From positions 186,001-250,000 of the forward strand of contig NZ_CP047048.1 in NCBI RefSeq assembly GCF_030408555.1: 64,000 nucleotides of DNA, read 5' to 3'. The translations under genes were made by a program, and so were the position numbers. The DNA is from Corynebacterium aurimucosum (lineage in GTDB: Bacteria; Actinomycetota; Actinomycetes; Mycobacteriales; Mycobacteriaceae). How positions within the stretch are numbered: the stretch's first letter is position 1; the number at the start of each line of letters is the position of its first letter. This document shows positions 46,958 through 55,688 of the stretch, piece after piece. The notes below the pieces were generated by a model. The model did no database searches and was not told the DNA's origin. It worked only from the letters and a program-made list of their open reading frames with translations.

Positions 46958-47876
46958 AGCGGATCCTCGGATCAAGTACGGCGTACAGGAGGTCAACGAG
47001 CAGGTTGGCGATGATGTAGATGATCACCAACACCGTGGTGAAGGAGACGATTGTGGTCGGCTCACCACGCAGAATGGCCTGGTACATGGTGCCGCCGACG
47101 CCGTTGATGCCAAAGATGCCCTCGGTCACGATGGCGCCGGTCATGAGCGCACCGATGTCGGCGCCGATGAAGGTGGCCACGGGAATCAGCGAATTACGCA
47201 GCACGTGGCGGCGGGTCACCGCGCCGTTGGACAGCCCCTTGGCGCGGGCGGTGCGCACGTAATCGGCGCGCAGGTTCTCCGCCACGGACTGGCGGGTCAG
47301 GCGGATGACGTACGCCAAGGAGAGCGCGCCGAGCACCATGGCCGGCATGAGGAGAGACTTCACTGTGGCGTTAGCGCCGACGGTAACCGGCAAGACGCCC
47401 CACTTAATGCCCACGAGGTACTGGAAGACAAAGCCGATGACGAAGGAAGGCACCGCGATGACGAGCAGGGAGATGACCAGCACGGTGGAATCGAAGAAGC
47501 CCCCGCGGCGCATGCCGGCGAAGACACCGAAGAGGATGCCGAAGGCGGACTCAAAGATAATGGCCATGACGGTCAGCTTCACAGTAACCGGGAAGGCGTT
47601 AGCCATCACCTGGGTTACGGGAACCCCGGAGAAGGTCGTACCGAAGTCCAGCATGAAGATGCCCTTGATATAGAGCAGATACTGAATGATGAACGGCTTG
47701 TCGAGGTTGTATTCCGCCTCGATGCGGGCACGGGCGGCCTCGGTGAGGCCGCGGTCACCGCCAAGGGCTTCGACAGGATCGCCGGGCATCAAGAAGACGA
47801 GCGCGTAGATGAGCAAGGTAGCTCCGAAGAACACCGGAATCATCTGGAGCACTCGGCGCCCGATATAGCGCAGCAT
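46950..47876 (-). CDS. Oligopeptide ABC transporter permease, OppB type
   Basis: A 308-residue integral membrane protein with the OppB start (MLRYIGRRVLQMIPVFFGAT), PGDPVEAL, the EAA loop (RTARAKGLSNGAVTRRHVLRN) and the end VLDPRIRYA. Six predicted helices. First gene after the gap that holds the oppA terminator; a TATAGA-like -10 around 47978-47983 on the minus strand could give it an extra promoter. Confidence 0.92.
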   Translation of the reverse strand: MLRYIGRRVLQMIPVFFGATLLIYALVFLMPGDPVEALGGDRGLTEAARARIEAEYNLDKPFIIQYLLYIKGIFMLDFGTTFSGVPVTQVMANAFPVTVKLTVMAIIFESAFGILFGVFAGMRRGGFFDSTVLVISLLVIAVPSFVIGFVFQYLVGIKWGVLPVTVGANATVKSLLMPAMVLGALSLAYVIRLTRQSVAENLRADYVRTARAKGLSNGAVTRRHVLRNSLIPVATFIGADIGALMTGAIVTEGIFGINGVGGTMYQAILRGEPTTIVSFTTVLVIIYIIANLLVDLLYAVLDPRIRYA

Positions 47877-48020
47877 AGTGTGGTCCTTTACTCGTTGTGG
47901 GGCAGGTGCTTGCCAGCGTCGGGACGCGGGGCATAGCTTACGAGAATTCTAATGTGTGATCCCACGCTTCGAGAAATCTATAGCGCGTTTCTAATCACAC
48001 TTATGGGTGAAAACGTGGGG

Positions 48021-48052
48021 CGACCCCCGCTCCACGGAGGTTGCGGGGGTCG
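48021..48052 (-). terminator. Terminator/attenuator between oppA and oppB
   Basis: Stem CGACCCCCGC (48021-48030) with GCGGGGGTCG (48043-48052); leftward it is followed by CCCCACGTTTTC. Located 23 bp after the oppA stop, it would limit read-through into the permease genes and keep the binding protein in excess. Confidence 0.75.
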
Positions 48053-48074
48053 TGCGAAGTGGCCAGGGATGGCG

Positions 48075-49670
48075 TTACTTCTTGGTGATGTTGTAGTACA
48101 CCGGCTGGGACTTCCAAGAGAAGGCAACGTTGTCGACGTTCTCGGAGTAGCCACCGGTGGCGTTGGAGTACCACAGCGGGATAGCCGGCAGGTCCTTGAA
48201 CAGGACTTCCTGGGCCTCGGTGTACTTCTTGATGGCGTCTTCCTCGGAGGAGGAGGTCAGGGCTTCGTCGAGAAGCTTGTCAAACTCCGGGTTGCTGTAG
48301 TCACCGTCGTTAGAAGAGCCGTCGGTCTTGTAGAGCGGGGTGAGGAAGTTGGCCTGGCTCGGGTAGTCCGCCTGCCAGCCGGTGCGGAAGGCGGTTTTGA
48401 TGGTGCGGTTAGTCACCTCATCGCGCAGGGACTTGAAGTCCGGGTATGGAGCGCCGACAGCCTCGATGCCGAGGGTGTTCTTGATGGAGTTGGTGGTCGC
48501 GTCCACCCAGCTCTTGTGGCCGCCGTCGGAGTTGTAAGCAATCTCCAGAGTCGGGTTGTCCCACTTGTTGATCTTGTCGGCCTCGGCCCACAGTTCCTTG
48601 GCCTTCTCCGGGTCATACTTCAGGACCTCGTTGCCCTTGATGTCCTCGGAGTAGCCCGGCATAACCGGGGAGGTGAAGTCCTTGGCCGGGGTGCGGGTGC
48701 CCTTGAAGATGGTGTCGGTGATCTCCTCGCGGTTGATGGCGTGGGAGATGGCCTGGCGGCGCAGCACGCCTTCCTCGCCGGAGTAGTGTTCGAGGTTCTC
48801 ACCCAGGGTGAAGGACTGGAACACGGCGGTCGGCTGGTTTACAGCGCGGTCACCGAGGTCGGCCTCGTAGACGTCGAACGCGGAGTCTGGGACGGCGTCG
48901 AGGACGTCCAGGTTGCCTGCCAGCAGGTCGGCGTAGGCTGCATCCTGGCTGGCGTAGAAGACGAACTTGATGCCGTCGTTCTGCGGGGCCTGGTCGCCCT
49001 TGTATTCCTCATTTGGCACCACAGTGGCGTCCTGGTTGTGGTTCCACTCAGTCAGCTTGTACGGGCCGTTGCCAATCGGCATCTGGCCGAAGGCATCCAT
49101 GTCTTCCAGGGCCGACTCGTGCAGCGGGTAGAACGCGGAGTAACCCAACTGTGCCGGGAAGTCCTGCTCCGGGCTGTTCAGAGCGATGGTGAAGGTGAGG
49201 TCATCGACGACCTTGAGGCCCTCCATCTCCTTGACGCCTTCCTCAAATCCCTTGATGTTGGAGAAGAAGGAAGCATTGAGCTGATCGTTAGCCACGGCGT
49301 AGTTCCACGCATCCACGAAATTCTTCGCGGTCACCGGGGAGCCGTCGGAGAACTTCGACTCCTTGAGCTTGACGGTGAACTCGGTGTTGTCGTCGTTCGG
49401 CTCGATGGATTCAGCCAGCTCGTTCTGGGCTTCGCCATCGCCGTCGTAGTAGACCAAGCCGGCGTAGATGGAATCGACGATGCGTCCGCCGCCAACCTCG
49501 TTGGTGTTGGCCGGAATGAGCGGGTTCTGCGGCTCGGAGCCGTTGACAGTGATGATGCCATCACCGGAGCCGGAAGCAGAATCCGAACCGGAGTTGTCGC
49601 CACCACAGGCCGCGAGGGTGAGCGGCAGGGTAGCGACAGAGAGAGCAGCGAGCGTCTTCTTGAGCGTCAT
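48075..49670 (-). CDS. Oligopeptide ABC transporter substrate-binding lipoprotein (OppA/DppA family)
   Basis: The 531-residue SBP_bac_5 family lipoprotein has signal peptide and lipobox LTLAAC with Cys22, a Gly/Ser linker, and the class C binding-protein body (VKLKESKFSDGSPVTAKNFV; FNPE-like segments). Mature protein would be tethered outside the membrane and deliver peptides or comparable solutes to the OppBC permease. Heads the four-gene leftward operon. Confidence 0.92.
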   Translation of the reverse strand: MTLKKTLAALSVATLPLTLAACGGDNSGSDSASGSGDGIITVNGSEPQNPLIPANTNEVGGGRIVDSIYAGLVYYDGDGEAQNELAESIEPNDDNTEFTVKLKESKFSDGSPVTAKNFVDAWNYAVANDQLNASFFSNIKGFEEGVKEMEGLKVVDDLTFTIALNSPEQDFPAQLGYSAFYPLHESALEDMDAFGQMPIGNGPYKLTEWNHNQDATVVPNEEYKGDQAPQNDGIKFVFYASQDAAYADLLAGNLDVLDAVPDSAFDVYEADLGDRAVNQPTAVFQSFTLGENLEHYSGEEGVLRRQAISHAINREEITDTIFKGTRTPAKDFTSPVMPGYSEDIKGNEVLKYDPEKAKELWAEADKINKWDNPTLEIAYNSDGGHKSWVDATTNSIKNTLGIEAVGAPYPDFKSLRDEVTNRTIKTAFRTGWQADYPSQANFLTPLYKTDGSSNDGDYSNPEFDKLLDEALTSSSEEDAIKKYTEAQEVLFKDLPAIPLWYSNATGGYSENVDNVAFSWKSQPVYYNITKK

Positions 49671-49841
49671 GTGGGGCTTAGACCTCCGTGGTGCGAAAGA
49701 TGTAGAAAACCTGTGATGTTGGTTTTATATGAAGCTACCGCGTGGCGCGTCTCATATACAAGGAATTGAAAAATATGTCCGGTGATAAAAGCTATAGATT
49801 GGTAGGTATTTGTCTTTAACCTGCGCTTTTGTCAAAGAATT

Positions 49842-49874
49842 AAAAAAGTCCCACCCCCCTGAGAGGGGTGGGAC
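49842..49874 (-). terminator. Terminator of the alpha/beta-hydrolase gene
   Basis: Stem GTCCCACCCC (49848-49857) with GGGGTGGGAC (49865-49874). Read leftward it is followed by TTTTTT (49842-49847). Strong intrinsic terminator upstream of the opp operon. Confidence 0.9.
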
Positions 49875-49892
49875 ACGGAGAGGTGCTGAATG

Positions 49893-50795
49893 TTACCTAT
49901 CTCGCAGCCATTGGATGATGGTTTGGGCGAAACCATGCGGGTTCTCAAGATAGGGCAGGTTCTTTGCATTGGGGATAGTGGTGGCGGTGAAGTCTCCACG
50001 GCAGCGCCGCGCAGCCCGCCGCGCCACCGGCCGCCACAGCATCTGATCGGCATGAATGAACAGCGTCGGGCACTGCACGGTGAGCTCGAGCCAACTCAGC
50101 GGAACCACAGCGGTACGCAGTCGGTGGTTCCAGATGATTCCCCGGCGGACGTTTCCTATGCGTGACGACGTCACGCGCAGGCGCAGGGCCTCCTCGCGCT
50201 CGGCGCCGTTGAAGGATCCGAGGGCGTCGAGATCCATCTCCCGAAGGTAGGTGGACTCCCGCAGTAGGAGTCTCGGGGCGCCAATTTTTCCCATGCGGCA
50301 CAACGCTGCGCGCAGGAGGACCCACCCGAAGTCCCAGGGGCGTGCGGCGACGGCGCGGCGTAAATCTGCCGGGTGCGCTGCCGATACGGAGACCAGCCCG
50401 CGTACCCGTTCGGGCCGCTCGGTGGCCAGCGCCCATGCCACCGCACCGCCGGTATCCGCGCCGACTAGGTAGGCATCGTCGTGACCCAGTGCGCGGATGG
50501 CACCGCTGACATCACCAACCGCCACGCGGATATCCTGGCCGGGTTCGAGCGGTGGTTTATCGGACATGCCAAAACCACGCATATCGAGGGCGGCGACGTG
50601 GAAGCCTGCGGCGGCAAGCGGGGCAATGACATTCCGGAAGTCGAACCACCCACCAAAGGAACTATGGAGCAGCAGCACCAGCGGGTTATCCGGGTCGCCA
50701 GCGGTAGCGGCGTGCAGGCGGATGCCGCGCGTGTGCAGGAACTCGTGCTCAAAGGGGCCGTCAAGCTCCACTACGGAGGGCGGTAGGGGATTCAT
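49893..50795 (-). CDS. Alpha/beta-hydrolase, epoxide-hydrolase-like, with altered active site
   Basis: A 300-residue alpha/beta-hydrolase positioned like the epoxide hydrolase EphE (Rv3670) next to MarP in mycobacteria. It shows the oxyanion turn LHSSFGGW (family: HGFPxxW), the strand-helix LDMRGFGMSD and a nucleophile elbow VGADTGG with Asp114. The segment that normally carries the catalytic His (GAGHxLxxExP) reads NAKNLPYLENP, with Asn279 at the His position; His287 lies eight residues on. Activity is therefore uncertain. Confidence 0.82.
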   Translation of the reverse strand: MNPLPPSVVELDGPFEHEFLHTRGIRLHAATAGDPDNPLVLLLHSSFGGWFDFRNVIAPLAAAGFHVAALDMRGFGMSDKPPLEPGQDIRVAVGDVSGAIRALGHDDAYLVGADTGGAVAWALATERPERVRGLVSVSAAHPADLRRAVAARPWDFGWVLLRAALCRMGKIGAPRLLLRESTYLREMDLDALGSFNGAEREEALRLRVTSSRIGNVRRGIIWNHRLRTAVVPLSWLELTVQCPTLFIHADQMLWRPVARRAARRCRGDFTATTIPNAKNLPYLENPHGFAQTIIQWLRDR

Positions 50796-50832
50796 GGGCG
50801 GGCCTTTCGTGGGAAGGGTGCACAGAAGAAAT

Positions 50833-50860
50833 CCGCCCCGAACGCATGTGCTCGGGGCGG
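50833..50860 (-). terminator. Terminator of the holin-like gene
   Basis: Stem CCGCCCCGA (50833-50841) with TCGGGGCGG (50852-50860); leftward followed by ATTTCTTCTG. Sits 24 bp after the stop of the phage-holin-family gene. Confidence 0.8.
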
Positions 50861-50884
50861 GAGATTGAAAAGGACCTTAAAGGT

Positions 50885-51379
50885 TTAGGTGTAGAGGCCA
50901 CGCTCGATGGACTTCTCAGCCTTACCCGGTACCAGCTTCTTGAGTTCCTTCGTGGACTCGATGGTCTTCTCCGGGTCCTTGACCTGCTTGACCTGCTTGA
51001 AGCCGATGAAGGCCACGACGGCGGCTAGGACGACCATGATGAGGAAGACAATCAGGAAGGCAGCCCAGCGGTCGAGCCACACGGCGAGCAGCTCCGCCAG
51101 GAAGAAGAAAAAGAAGAAGGAGCTGTACAGCGCCACGGTGCCGGCCACGCCGAACATGCCCGCGCCGATGCCGCCCTTCTTGGCAGAAGCAGCGAGCTCT
51201 GTCTTGGCTAGCTCGACCTCGGATCGAACCAGCTGGGACATCTGCTCGGTGGCGTTGGATACGAGCTGGCCGATGGATGCTTCGCCACGGCGGGAGGTAT
51301 CCGCATCGCTCAAGGGAATGCTGTCTACCTTCGGGGCGAACTTGTTGGACCCGTCAGTGAATAGTCCGTCGTTGCTCAC
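50885..51379 (-). CDS. Phage-holin-family (Pfam Phage_holin_3_6) membrane protein
   Basis: The 164-residue protein has an N-terminal soluble part (1-65; SIGQLVSNATEQMSQLVRSE), two membrane helices (about 70-98 and 104-126; the first contains a run of seven Phe) and a charged C-terminus. The family name is historical; these are chromosomal housekeeping proteins of actinobacteria (Rv3669 position) and not lysis holins. Role unknown. Confidence 0.85.
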   Translation of the reverse strand: MSNDGLFTDGSNKFAPKVDSIPLSDADTSRRGEASIGQLVSNATEQMSQLVRSEVELAKTELAASAKKGGIGAGMFGVAGTVALYSSFFFFFFLAELLAVWLDRWAAFLIVFLIMVVLAAVVAFIGFKQVKQVKDPEKTIESTKELKKLVPGKAEKSIERGLYT

Positions 51380-51483
51380 GGTTAAATACTCCTACTGTTT
51401 TGTCGCAATCTATATCGGCCATAGTAATGAACTTTCCAGCGTTCATGTGGTGCGGCCCGCAAAGTGGGTACGGCGTTATTGTA

Positions 51484-52173
51484 ATGGGTATGCCGCATTC
51501 TGACCCGCTGACCCCGCTGATGGCCCTTTCTGGGGTGAAGGATAAAGCTGCTTCTGCCGCCTCAGCGTTAGCGCGCGTGCACCGCCGGCCCGCGGGCTTG
51601 CGCAAGTTCGACGTCATTTCTTCAGAGTCGCTCTTGCGCGGTGCGCGGGCGGCCGCGGCGATCGACGGTGCGCCGCTTGAGGCTGACGGTATCCCGCCCG
51701 CGGTCAGCGCTTATTCCCTCCTTGCCCCCGAAAAACAGGCTGCTACCGTGCGCACCTTCGCGCGGGCTCCGCTGCAGATCCTGGCCAGCATTGATGTTGC
51801 GGCGGGTGGCGCGGGCCACCCTGATCAGAATCCGGCGGTGGCGCAGGCGCTAGCACAGCTCATCACGCGCGGGGCCGGTGTGGATTTTGACCGCTTGTTA
51901 CCGGTGGTGCTGCACGCGGAGATTGCCGCGCGCTCGTTTTTCGGTGCGCGCAGCACAGTCGTGGCGCTCGTTGCCGCGCGCACCGCAGCCATCCATACCG
52001 GTTTCGATCCGCGGGGCTTTGCCGTGCCTGAGACCTACCTCAACCGGCATCGCGCGGACTACCGTGCGGCACTGGATACTTACGAGGAAGATCCGGCGGC
52101 ACTTATCACGCTGCTTTTCGACGCCTGGGAAGCCGGCGCCCGCGAAGCCGACGGCATCGCGCAAGCGGCCTAA
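51484..52173 (+). CDS. Conserved actinobacterial protein, Rv3662c-like position
   Basis: About 229 residues starting MGMPHSDPLTPLMALSGVKD. Largely helical and Ala/Arg-rich with no membrane segment; no catalytic motif I can name. Synteny (between the holin-like and HAD genes) corresponds to Rv3662c of M. tuberculosis. The frame stays open upstream to 51400, but protein-like composition starts at 51484; ATG 51490 is an alternative. No ribosome site is evident. It ends tail to tail with the HAD gene, overlapping 4 nt. Confidence 0.7.
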   Translation: MGMPHSDPLTPLMALSGVKDKAASAASALARVHRRPAGLRKFDVISSESLLRGARAAAAIDGAPLEADGIPPAVSAYSLLAPEKQAATVRTFARAPLQILASIDVAAGGAGHPDQNPAVAQALAQLITRGAGVDFDRLLPVVLHAEIAARSFFGARSTVVALVAARTAAIHTGFDPRGFAVPETYLNRHRADYRAALDTYEEDPAALITLLFDAWEAGAREADGIAQAA

Positions 52174-52985
52174 TCACGCAGCTGCTGCCGCGCAAAGAAA
52201 ACACCGCCGACCACGAGGGCCGCTATGCCGGCCACGACCGCTGAGCCGATACCGAACTCGCGGGCGCTGGGCGCGGTGAAGAGCGGAACGGGGTGCTTAA
52301 ACGTGCGGATTTCCCAGTCATGGGCAAGGGCATGCTTCTTTAACAAGCGGTCTGGATTCACGGCAACGGGGTGGCCAACCTGCTCTAACATCGGGATATC
52401 CGTGGCGGAATCGGAATAAGCAAAAGATACGTCGGGGTCGACGTTGAGCTGTTTAGCCATGCGGGCTAAGGCCTCAGCTTTTGCGGCGCCTTTGCAATAA
52501 AACAGAATCTCTCCGGTGAACCGGCCGTCTTTCTCGGCGAGCTCGGTGGCCACGACGTGCTCGATGCCCAGTTCCTGCGCGATGGGCTCGACCAGCACGC
52601 TTGCCGACGCCGAGATGATCACCACATCGTGGCCGGCGGTGCGGTGGGCGTCGATAAGCGCGCGTGCCTCCGCATAAATGGCGGGGGTGACTACTGAATG
52701 CATGGTCTCCACCGCGATGTCGTGGACTTCCTGAACGGACCAACCGGCGGCCATGGCGGCGAGCTGATCCCGGGTGGTGTCCATATGCTCACTGCTGTGC
52801 CCGGCGAGCATATAGCTGGCTTTGGCTAAAGACAGCTGGAGCGCCTCGGCATGGGTGATGAGACCGTTGTGCATGAATTCGCGGCCGAAGGCATAGGCAG
52901 AGGATGTGGCGATGATCGTTTTATCCAAGTCGAAGAACGCGGCCGCGCGGGTGGCGCCGTCAGTGGGAAAAGAGGTACCGGTCAT
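52170..52985 (-). CDS. HAD-IB family phosphatase (SerB-like), membrane-anchored
   Basis: The 271-residue protein has the HAD motif I AFFDLDKTII (two Asp), motif II Ser in IISASAS, a Lys in KGAAKAEAL and motif IV SDSATDIPMLE, as in phosphoserine phosphatase-like HAD-IB enzymes (Rv3661 position). A C-terminal hydrophobic helix (about 245-265) suggests membrane attachment. The ATG at 52985 is preferred because upstream codons are not protein-like. Confidence 0.85.
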   Translation of the reverse strand: MTGTSFPTDGATRAAAFFDLDKTIIATSSAYAFGREFMHNGLITHAEALQLSLAKASYMLAGHSSEHMDTTRDQLAAMAAGWSVQEVHDIAVETMHSVVTPAIYAEARALIDAHRTAGHDVVIISASASVLVEPIAQELGIEHVVATELAEKDGRFTGEILFYCKGAAKAEALARMAKQLNVDPDVSFAYSDSATDIPMLEQVGHPVAVNPDRLLKKHALAHDWEIRTFKHPVPLFTAPSAREFGIGSAVVAGIAALVVGGVFFARQQLRD

Positions 52986-53102
52986 CGAGGAAGGCCTGCC
53001 GTCTGTGTGCGAGTTACCCTGCTCATCGTAGCCTCTTAGCAGGCAGAATCGGGAGTGCGCAAACATATTGCCAGAAAACTCACGGAATGTTGGATTTCGC
53101 TG

Positions 53103-53131
53103 TTGTCATCTCTTGGTTCGCGTGCCATAAT
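53103..53131 (+). promoter_or_regulatory. Promoter of the 6C RNA
   Basis: TTGTCA (53103-53108), 17 nt, CATAAT (53126-53131): five of six matches to consensus in each hexamer. Predicted start near 53138. Confidence 0.75.
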
Positions 53132-53137
53132 GTCATG

Positions 53138-53247
53138 TGCAAGGCCCCGATATACAGTGCGGCCTGCCCCGGCGCACCCCCCGATGCCGGGTTACCGATG
53201 GCCCGCGCACACCCCCCCCGAGGCGCGGGCCATCACCTTTTTCTTTT
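53138..53247 (+). ncRNA. 6C small RNA
   Basis: About 110 nt with the two diagnostic C-rich hairpin loops of the actinobacterial 6C RNA. Hairpin 1: CCCGGC (53168-53173), loop with six consecutive C (53177-53182), GCCGGG (53186-53191). Hairpin 2: 12-bp stem 53197-53208 with 53223-53234, loop with eight consecutive C (53212-53219), then CTTTTTCTTTT as intrinsic terminator. It has its own promoter and no coding frame. In M. tuberculosis the 6C RNA (B11) lies between Rv3660c and Rv3661, and here it lies between the matching HAD and ssd genes. In relatives it acts on stress and division genes through its C-rich loops. Confidence 0.9.
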
Positions 53248-53297
53248 AAGCCAACATGCCCCCAGTCCCAGTGTTGCCGTGGCATTCAGATATGTGA

Positions 53298-53933
53298 CTA
53301 AGGTCGTTGCACTCGTAGAGCTGGCACTCTGGAATTATCCTTGATCCACGTCGCGGCTTCGGGATCAATGAATTTCGCTACCATGTGGATAGCGTTATCA
53401 ACAGAGTCAAGATGTGCGATTTCACCAGGGATATTGTGTTGTTGGACGATTGATTCGTGGTGAGAGCACCTGTTTCTCATTTTGTAAATAATGACTACAA
53501 GTTCTTCGAATTGCTGTCTGTCGTCGGGTTTTACCTTCAATGCCTTTTCTATCTGCGGCCAGATGCTCGCCTGATAGTGGCTACTTAAGAGGAAGCGCCA
53601 GAAATCAAAACTGAGTTCAGCGATGATTTTTCCTGGTGGTGCTTTCCTCCCTCCGGCTCTCTTCATTGCTTTGTGGATGCTCTTGGCTGCTTCACTGCTG
53701 AAATTTATTCGATGGTTGTCAAACCACCGTTCGTCGTATCTGCGCGTTAGGGCGGTGTGGATGCAATTGCGGAGGAGCACTTCGAGATGCTCAATGTCGG
53801 CGAGATAGGTCTTTGTAAGGTGAGTATTCCAAAGGTATAGCGCTTCTGGAGTTGGATGGGCAGCGTAACGGCTCATACGTGCAGATGAAAACCACTGAGA
53901 TAGTGGTAGTAGGGCGGATTCTGGATTATTCAT
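53298..53933 (-). CDS. Abi-like protein with HEPN-type RNxxxH motif
   Basis: A 211-residue helical protein of the AbiD/AbiF (Abi_2-like) type. The signature KMRNRCSHHESI contains RNRCSH, the R-N-x3-H motif of HEPN ribonucleases, at about residues 152-157; LEVLLRNCIHTALTRRY near residue 49 is also typical. Such proteins act in abortive infection or toxin-like RNA cleavage. Codon use is AT-richer than the neighbours, and an IS lies 90 bp upstream, so acquisition is likely. No partner antitoxin gene is visible. Confidence 0.75.
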   Translation of the reverse strand: MNNPESALLPLSQWFSSARMSRYAAHPTPEALYLWNTHLTKTYLADIEHLEVLLRNCIHTALTRRYDERWFDNHRINFSSEAAKSIHKAMKRAGGRKAPPGKIIAELSFDFWRFLLSSHYQASIWPQIEKALKVKPDDRQQFEELVVIIYKMRNRCSHHESIVQQHNIPGEIAHLDSVDNAIHMVAKFIDPEAATWIKDNSRVPALRVQRP

Positions 53934-54024
53934 TATGGATATGCTAGTTTTTCTGTTGAAAGCCTCGGAACGATCCCTGCACTACAAAAGTAGGAGTAAA
54001 TCGCCGGGGTTATTGATGTTTTTG

Positions 54025-55471
54025 GGCTTAAGGGACATTTCGTGTGGATTTGCGGCGTGTCGCACTAAGGGACATTTCGTGTGGATTTAGGAGCGTCCGG
54101 CCCAGCCTTTTCTTATGCCTAAGCTGGGGTTCCATTCGCTGTCGATGTGGATGTCGTATGTGGCTGGTCGCCCGTCTGGGTGGCCGCGTCGTGTGAGTTC
54201 TTCTCTTGCCCAGGCTGCGCGTGCTGCTTTTTCTCCTTGGCGTCCGAAGTCTTGTTGCTTGGCTAACTCCAGTGGCGCTACAGGGTCTTCGGTGTGGGTG
54301 TAGAGCCACCAGTCCATGGTGATGCGCTGATGCTCATCGAACATGCCACGATGGTTTCCGGCTAAGTCTTTGAGTTGTTTGTTGATGCCGCCTTCCAGCA
54401 GGTTCGTGGTGGCTTTTAAGTCTTGCGTGACACCTTCAGGCGGGTCAAGGAAGGTAAATAATTGTCCGGCGTGGATGAGCTTTTCTAGCCGTTTTAGAGC
54501 CCTGCGGGCGTTGCGGTGGGTGTACCACCATTTCTGGTTGGGGCTGACCCATTTCGGTACTTGGCCTGCCGGTATAGCACTGCGGTAGGTTCGCTCTTTA
54601 AGCCAATCAGCAAAGGTAATGCGGGTGTGGTGGACTGCAGCTGTAAACCGCGCAGCATCTTCACGGTTGCGTACTTGGACAAGCATGTAGCCCAGTTTCC
54701 GGATTGCTTTATGCGCTGGGTGAATCGGGTTGCGGCTGATATCAGCAAAAGTGTTGCGCTGGACGTGAACTAGGCAGCGCTGAATGGCAACGTCGGGCCA
54801 TTTAGTGCGCAGTGCCTTGAGCGCTCCGCCTGCCCCGTCGGTGGTGACGATGAGTGGTTGCGCGATTTTGTCGAGCAGTTTCAGGTACTCGTATGAGCTT
54901 TCACGCAGGCACCAATGCCAGGCGATGACGTGTGTATTGGTGCAGGCTACCAACAGGCATTTCTTGTGAAAGTAGGTGCCGTCGATAAAGACCTGATCGT
55001 AAACACGATAGGGGTCAGAAGAAGTGGGCACGGTGATAAACCACAGCAGCTTAAACCACCGGGTCAAAGTCCGCCTTGTTACCCCAAGGCGCTTGGCTAA
55101 ATGGTCTGCAGATTCGCCGGAGAGAATCCAGTCAATAAAGATTTTGAAATGCCGAATCTCGCTGGCGTGTGCGCGGGTATTAATCGATGAAACGTTGCAT
55201 TTAGGACATAGCCAGCGTTGGGTTCCTGCCGCGGTCTTGCCGTTCTTAACCAGTCCATGGCCGCACACGTCACACGACGGCCGATTCCTATTAGCCATAG
55301 GAATTGGCCTTACCGCACCAGCAGCAGTCCTCCTATCACAGACCTAGGACTATCCAGTGTTGATTTCACAGATCGGGCCGTTGGAACCGATCCAAAATCA
55401 AGATCACCGCATTATCCCAGGCTGCCCCAGGAATCCGTATCGGTTTATCCACACGAAATGTCCCTTAAGCC
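54025..55471 (-). mobile_element. IS256-family element, IS1249-like, 1447 bp
   Basis: Terminal inverted repeats of about 25 bp (GGCTTAAGGGACATTTCGTG... at the left, its complement at the right). A perfect 8-bp target duplication TGTTTTTG flanks the element (54017-54024 and 55472-55479), the size expected for IS256-family transposition. One transposase gene. The left end carries a second internal copy of the repeat: TAAGGGACATTTCGTGTGGA at 54029 and at 54066. Copies known as IS1249 occur on corynebacterial plasmids and chromosomes. Confidence 0.93.
54087..55298 (-). CDS. IS256/IS1249-type transposase
   Basis: The 403-residue protein has an N-terminal zinc-ribbon (CDVCGHGLVK, CPKC), a helix-turn-helix (AKRLGVTRRTLTRWFK) and a DDE core: Asp in VFIDGTYFH, Asp in VTTDGAGG and Glu in TTNLLEGGINKQLKD. 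The frame is intact and both element ends are present, so this copy could be active. Confidence 0.92.
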   Translation of the reverse strand: MANRNRPSCDVCGHGLVKNGKTAAGTQRWLCPKCNVSSINTRAHASEIRHFKIFIDWILSGESADHLAKRLGVTRRTLTRWFKLLWFITVPTSSDPYRVYDQVFIDGTYFHKKCLLVACTNTHVIAWHWCLRESSYEYLKLLDKIAQPLIVTTDGAGGALKALRTKWPDVAIQRCLVHVQRNTFADISRNPIHPAHKAIRKLGYMLVQVRNREDAARFTAAVHHTRITFADWLKERTYRSAIPAGQVPKWVSPNQKWWYTHRNARRALKRLEKLIHAGQLFTFLDPPEGVTQDLKATTNLLEGGINKQLKDLAGNHRGMFDEHQRITMDWWLYTHTEDPVAPLELAKQQDFGRQGEKAARAAWAREELTRRGHPDGRPATYDIHIDSEWNPSLGIRKGWAGRS

Positions 55472-55688
55472 TGTTTTTGGCTTTCCCTAAGCCTAAGCCC
55501 GTTGTATGGCTTGTGAGTTTTTCTTAGGACACGACGTGGCGGGTTCCCTGTGAATTGTAGGCTTTAAACCCCGTTAAATTTGTTTAAACGTCATCAAAAC
55601 CGGCGTCTATAGATGAAAACTGCGGAGTTATCCACAGGCGGCTAGGAAGCCCTAGCGCGCGGTTGGGGTGCTCGCGCATGCTTCAGGC

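Noticed and set aside
47952..48000. GTGTGAT...ATCACAC as a GlxR site near oppB
   Set aside because: The arms are about 35 nt apart, far from the 6-nt spacing of GlxR/CRP sites.
50885..51379. Prophage lysis module suggested by the holin family name
   Set aside because: The gene is a conserved chromosomal actinobacterial membrane protein in its usual place; no phage genes surround it.
55628..55636. Perfect DnaA-box sequence TTATCCACA upstream of ssd
   Set aside because: A single 9-mer, with another in the IS end at 55445. No cluster, no AT-rich unwinding region and no dnaA/dnaN nearby, so no case for an origin.
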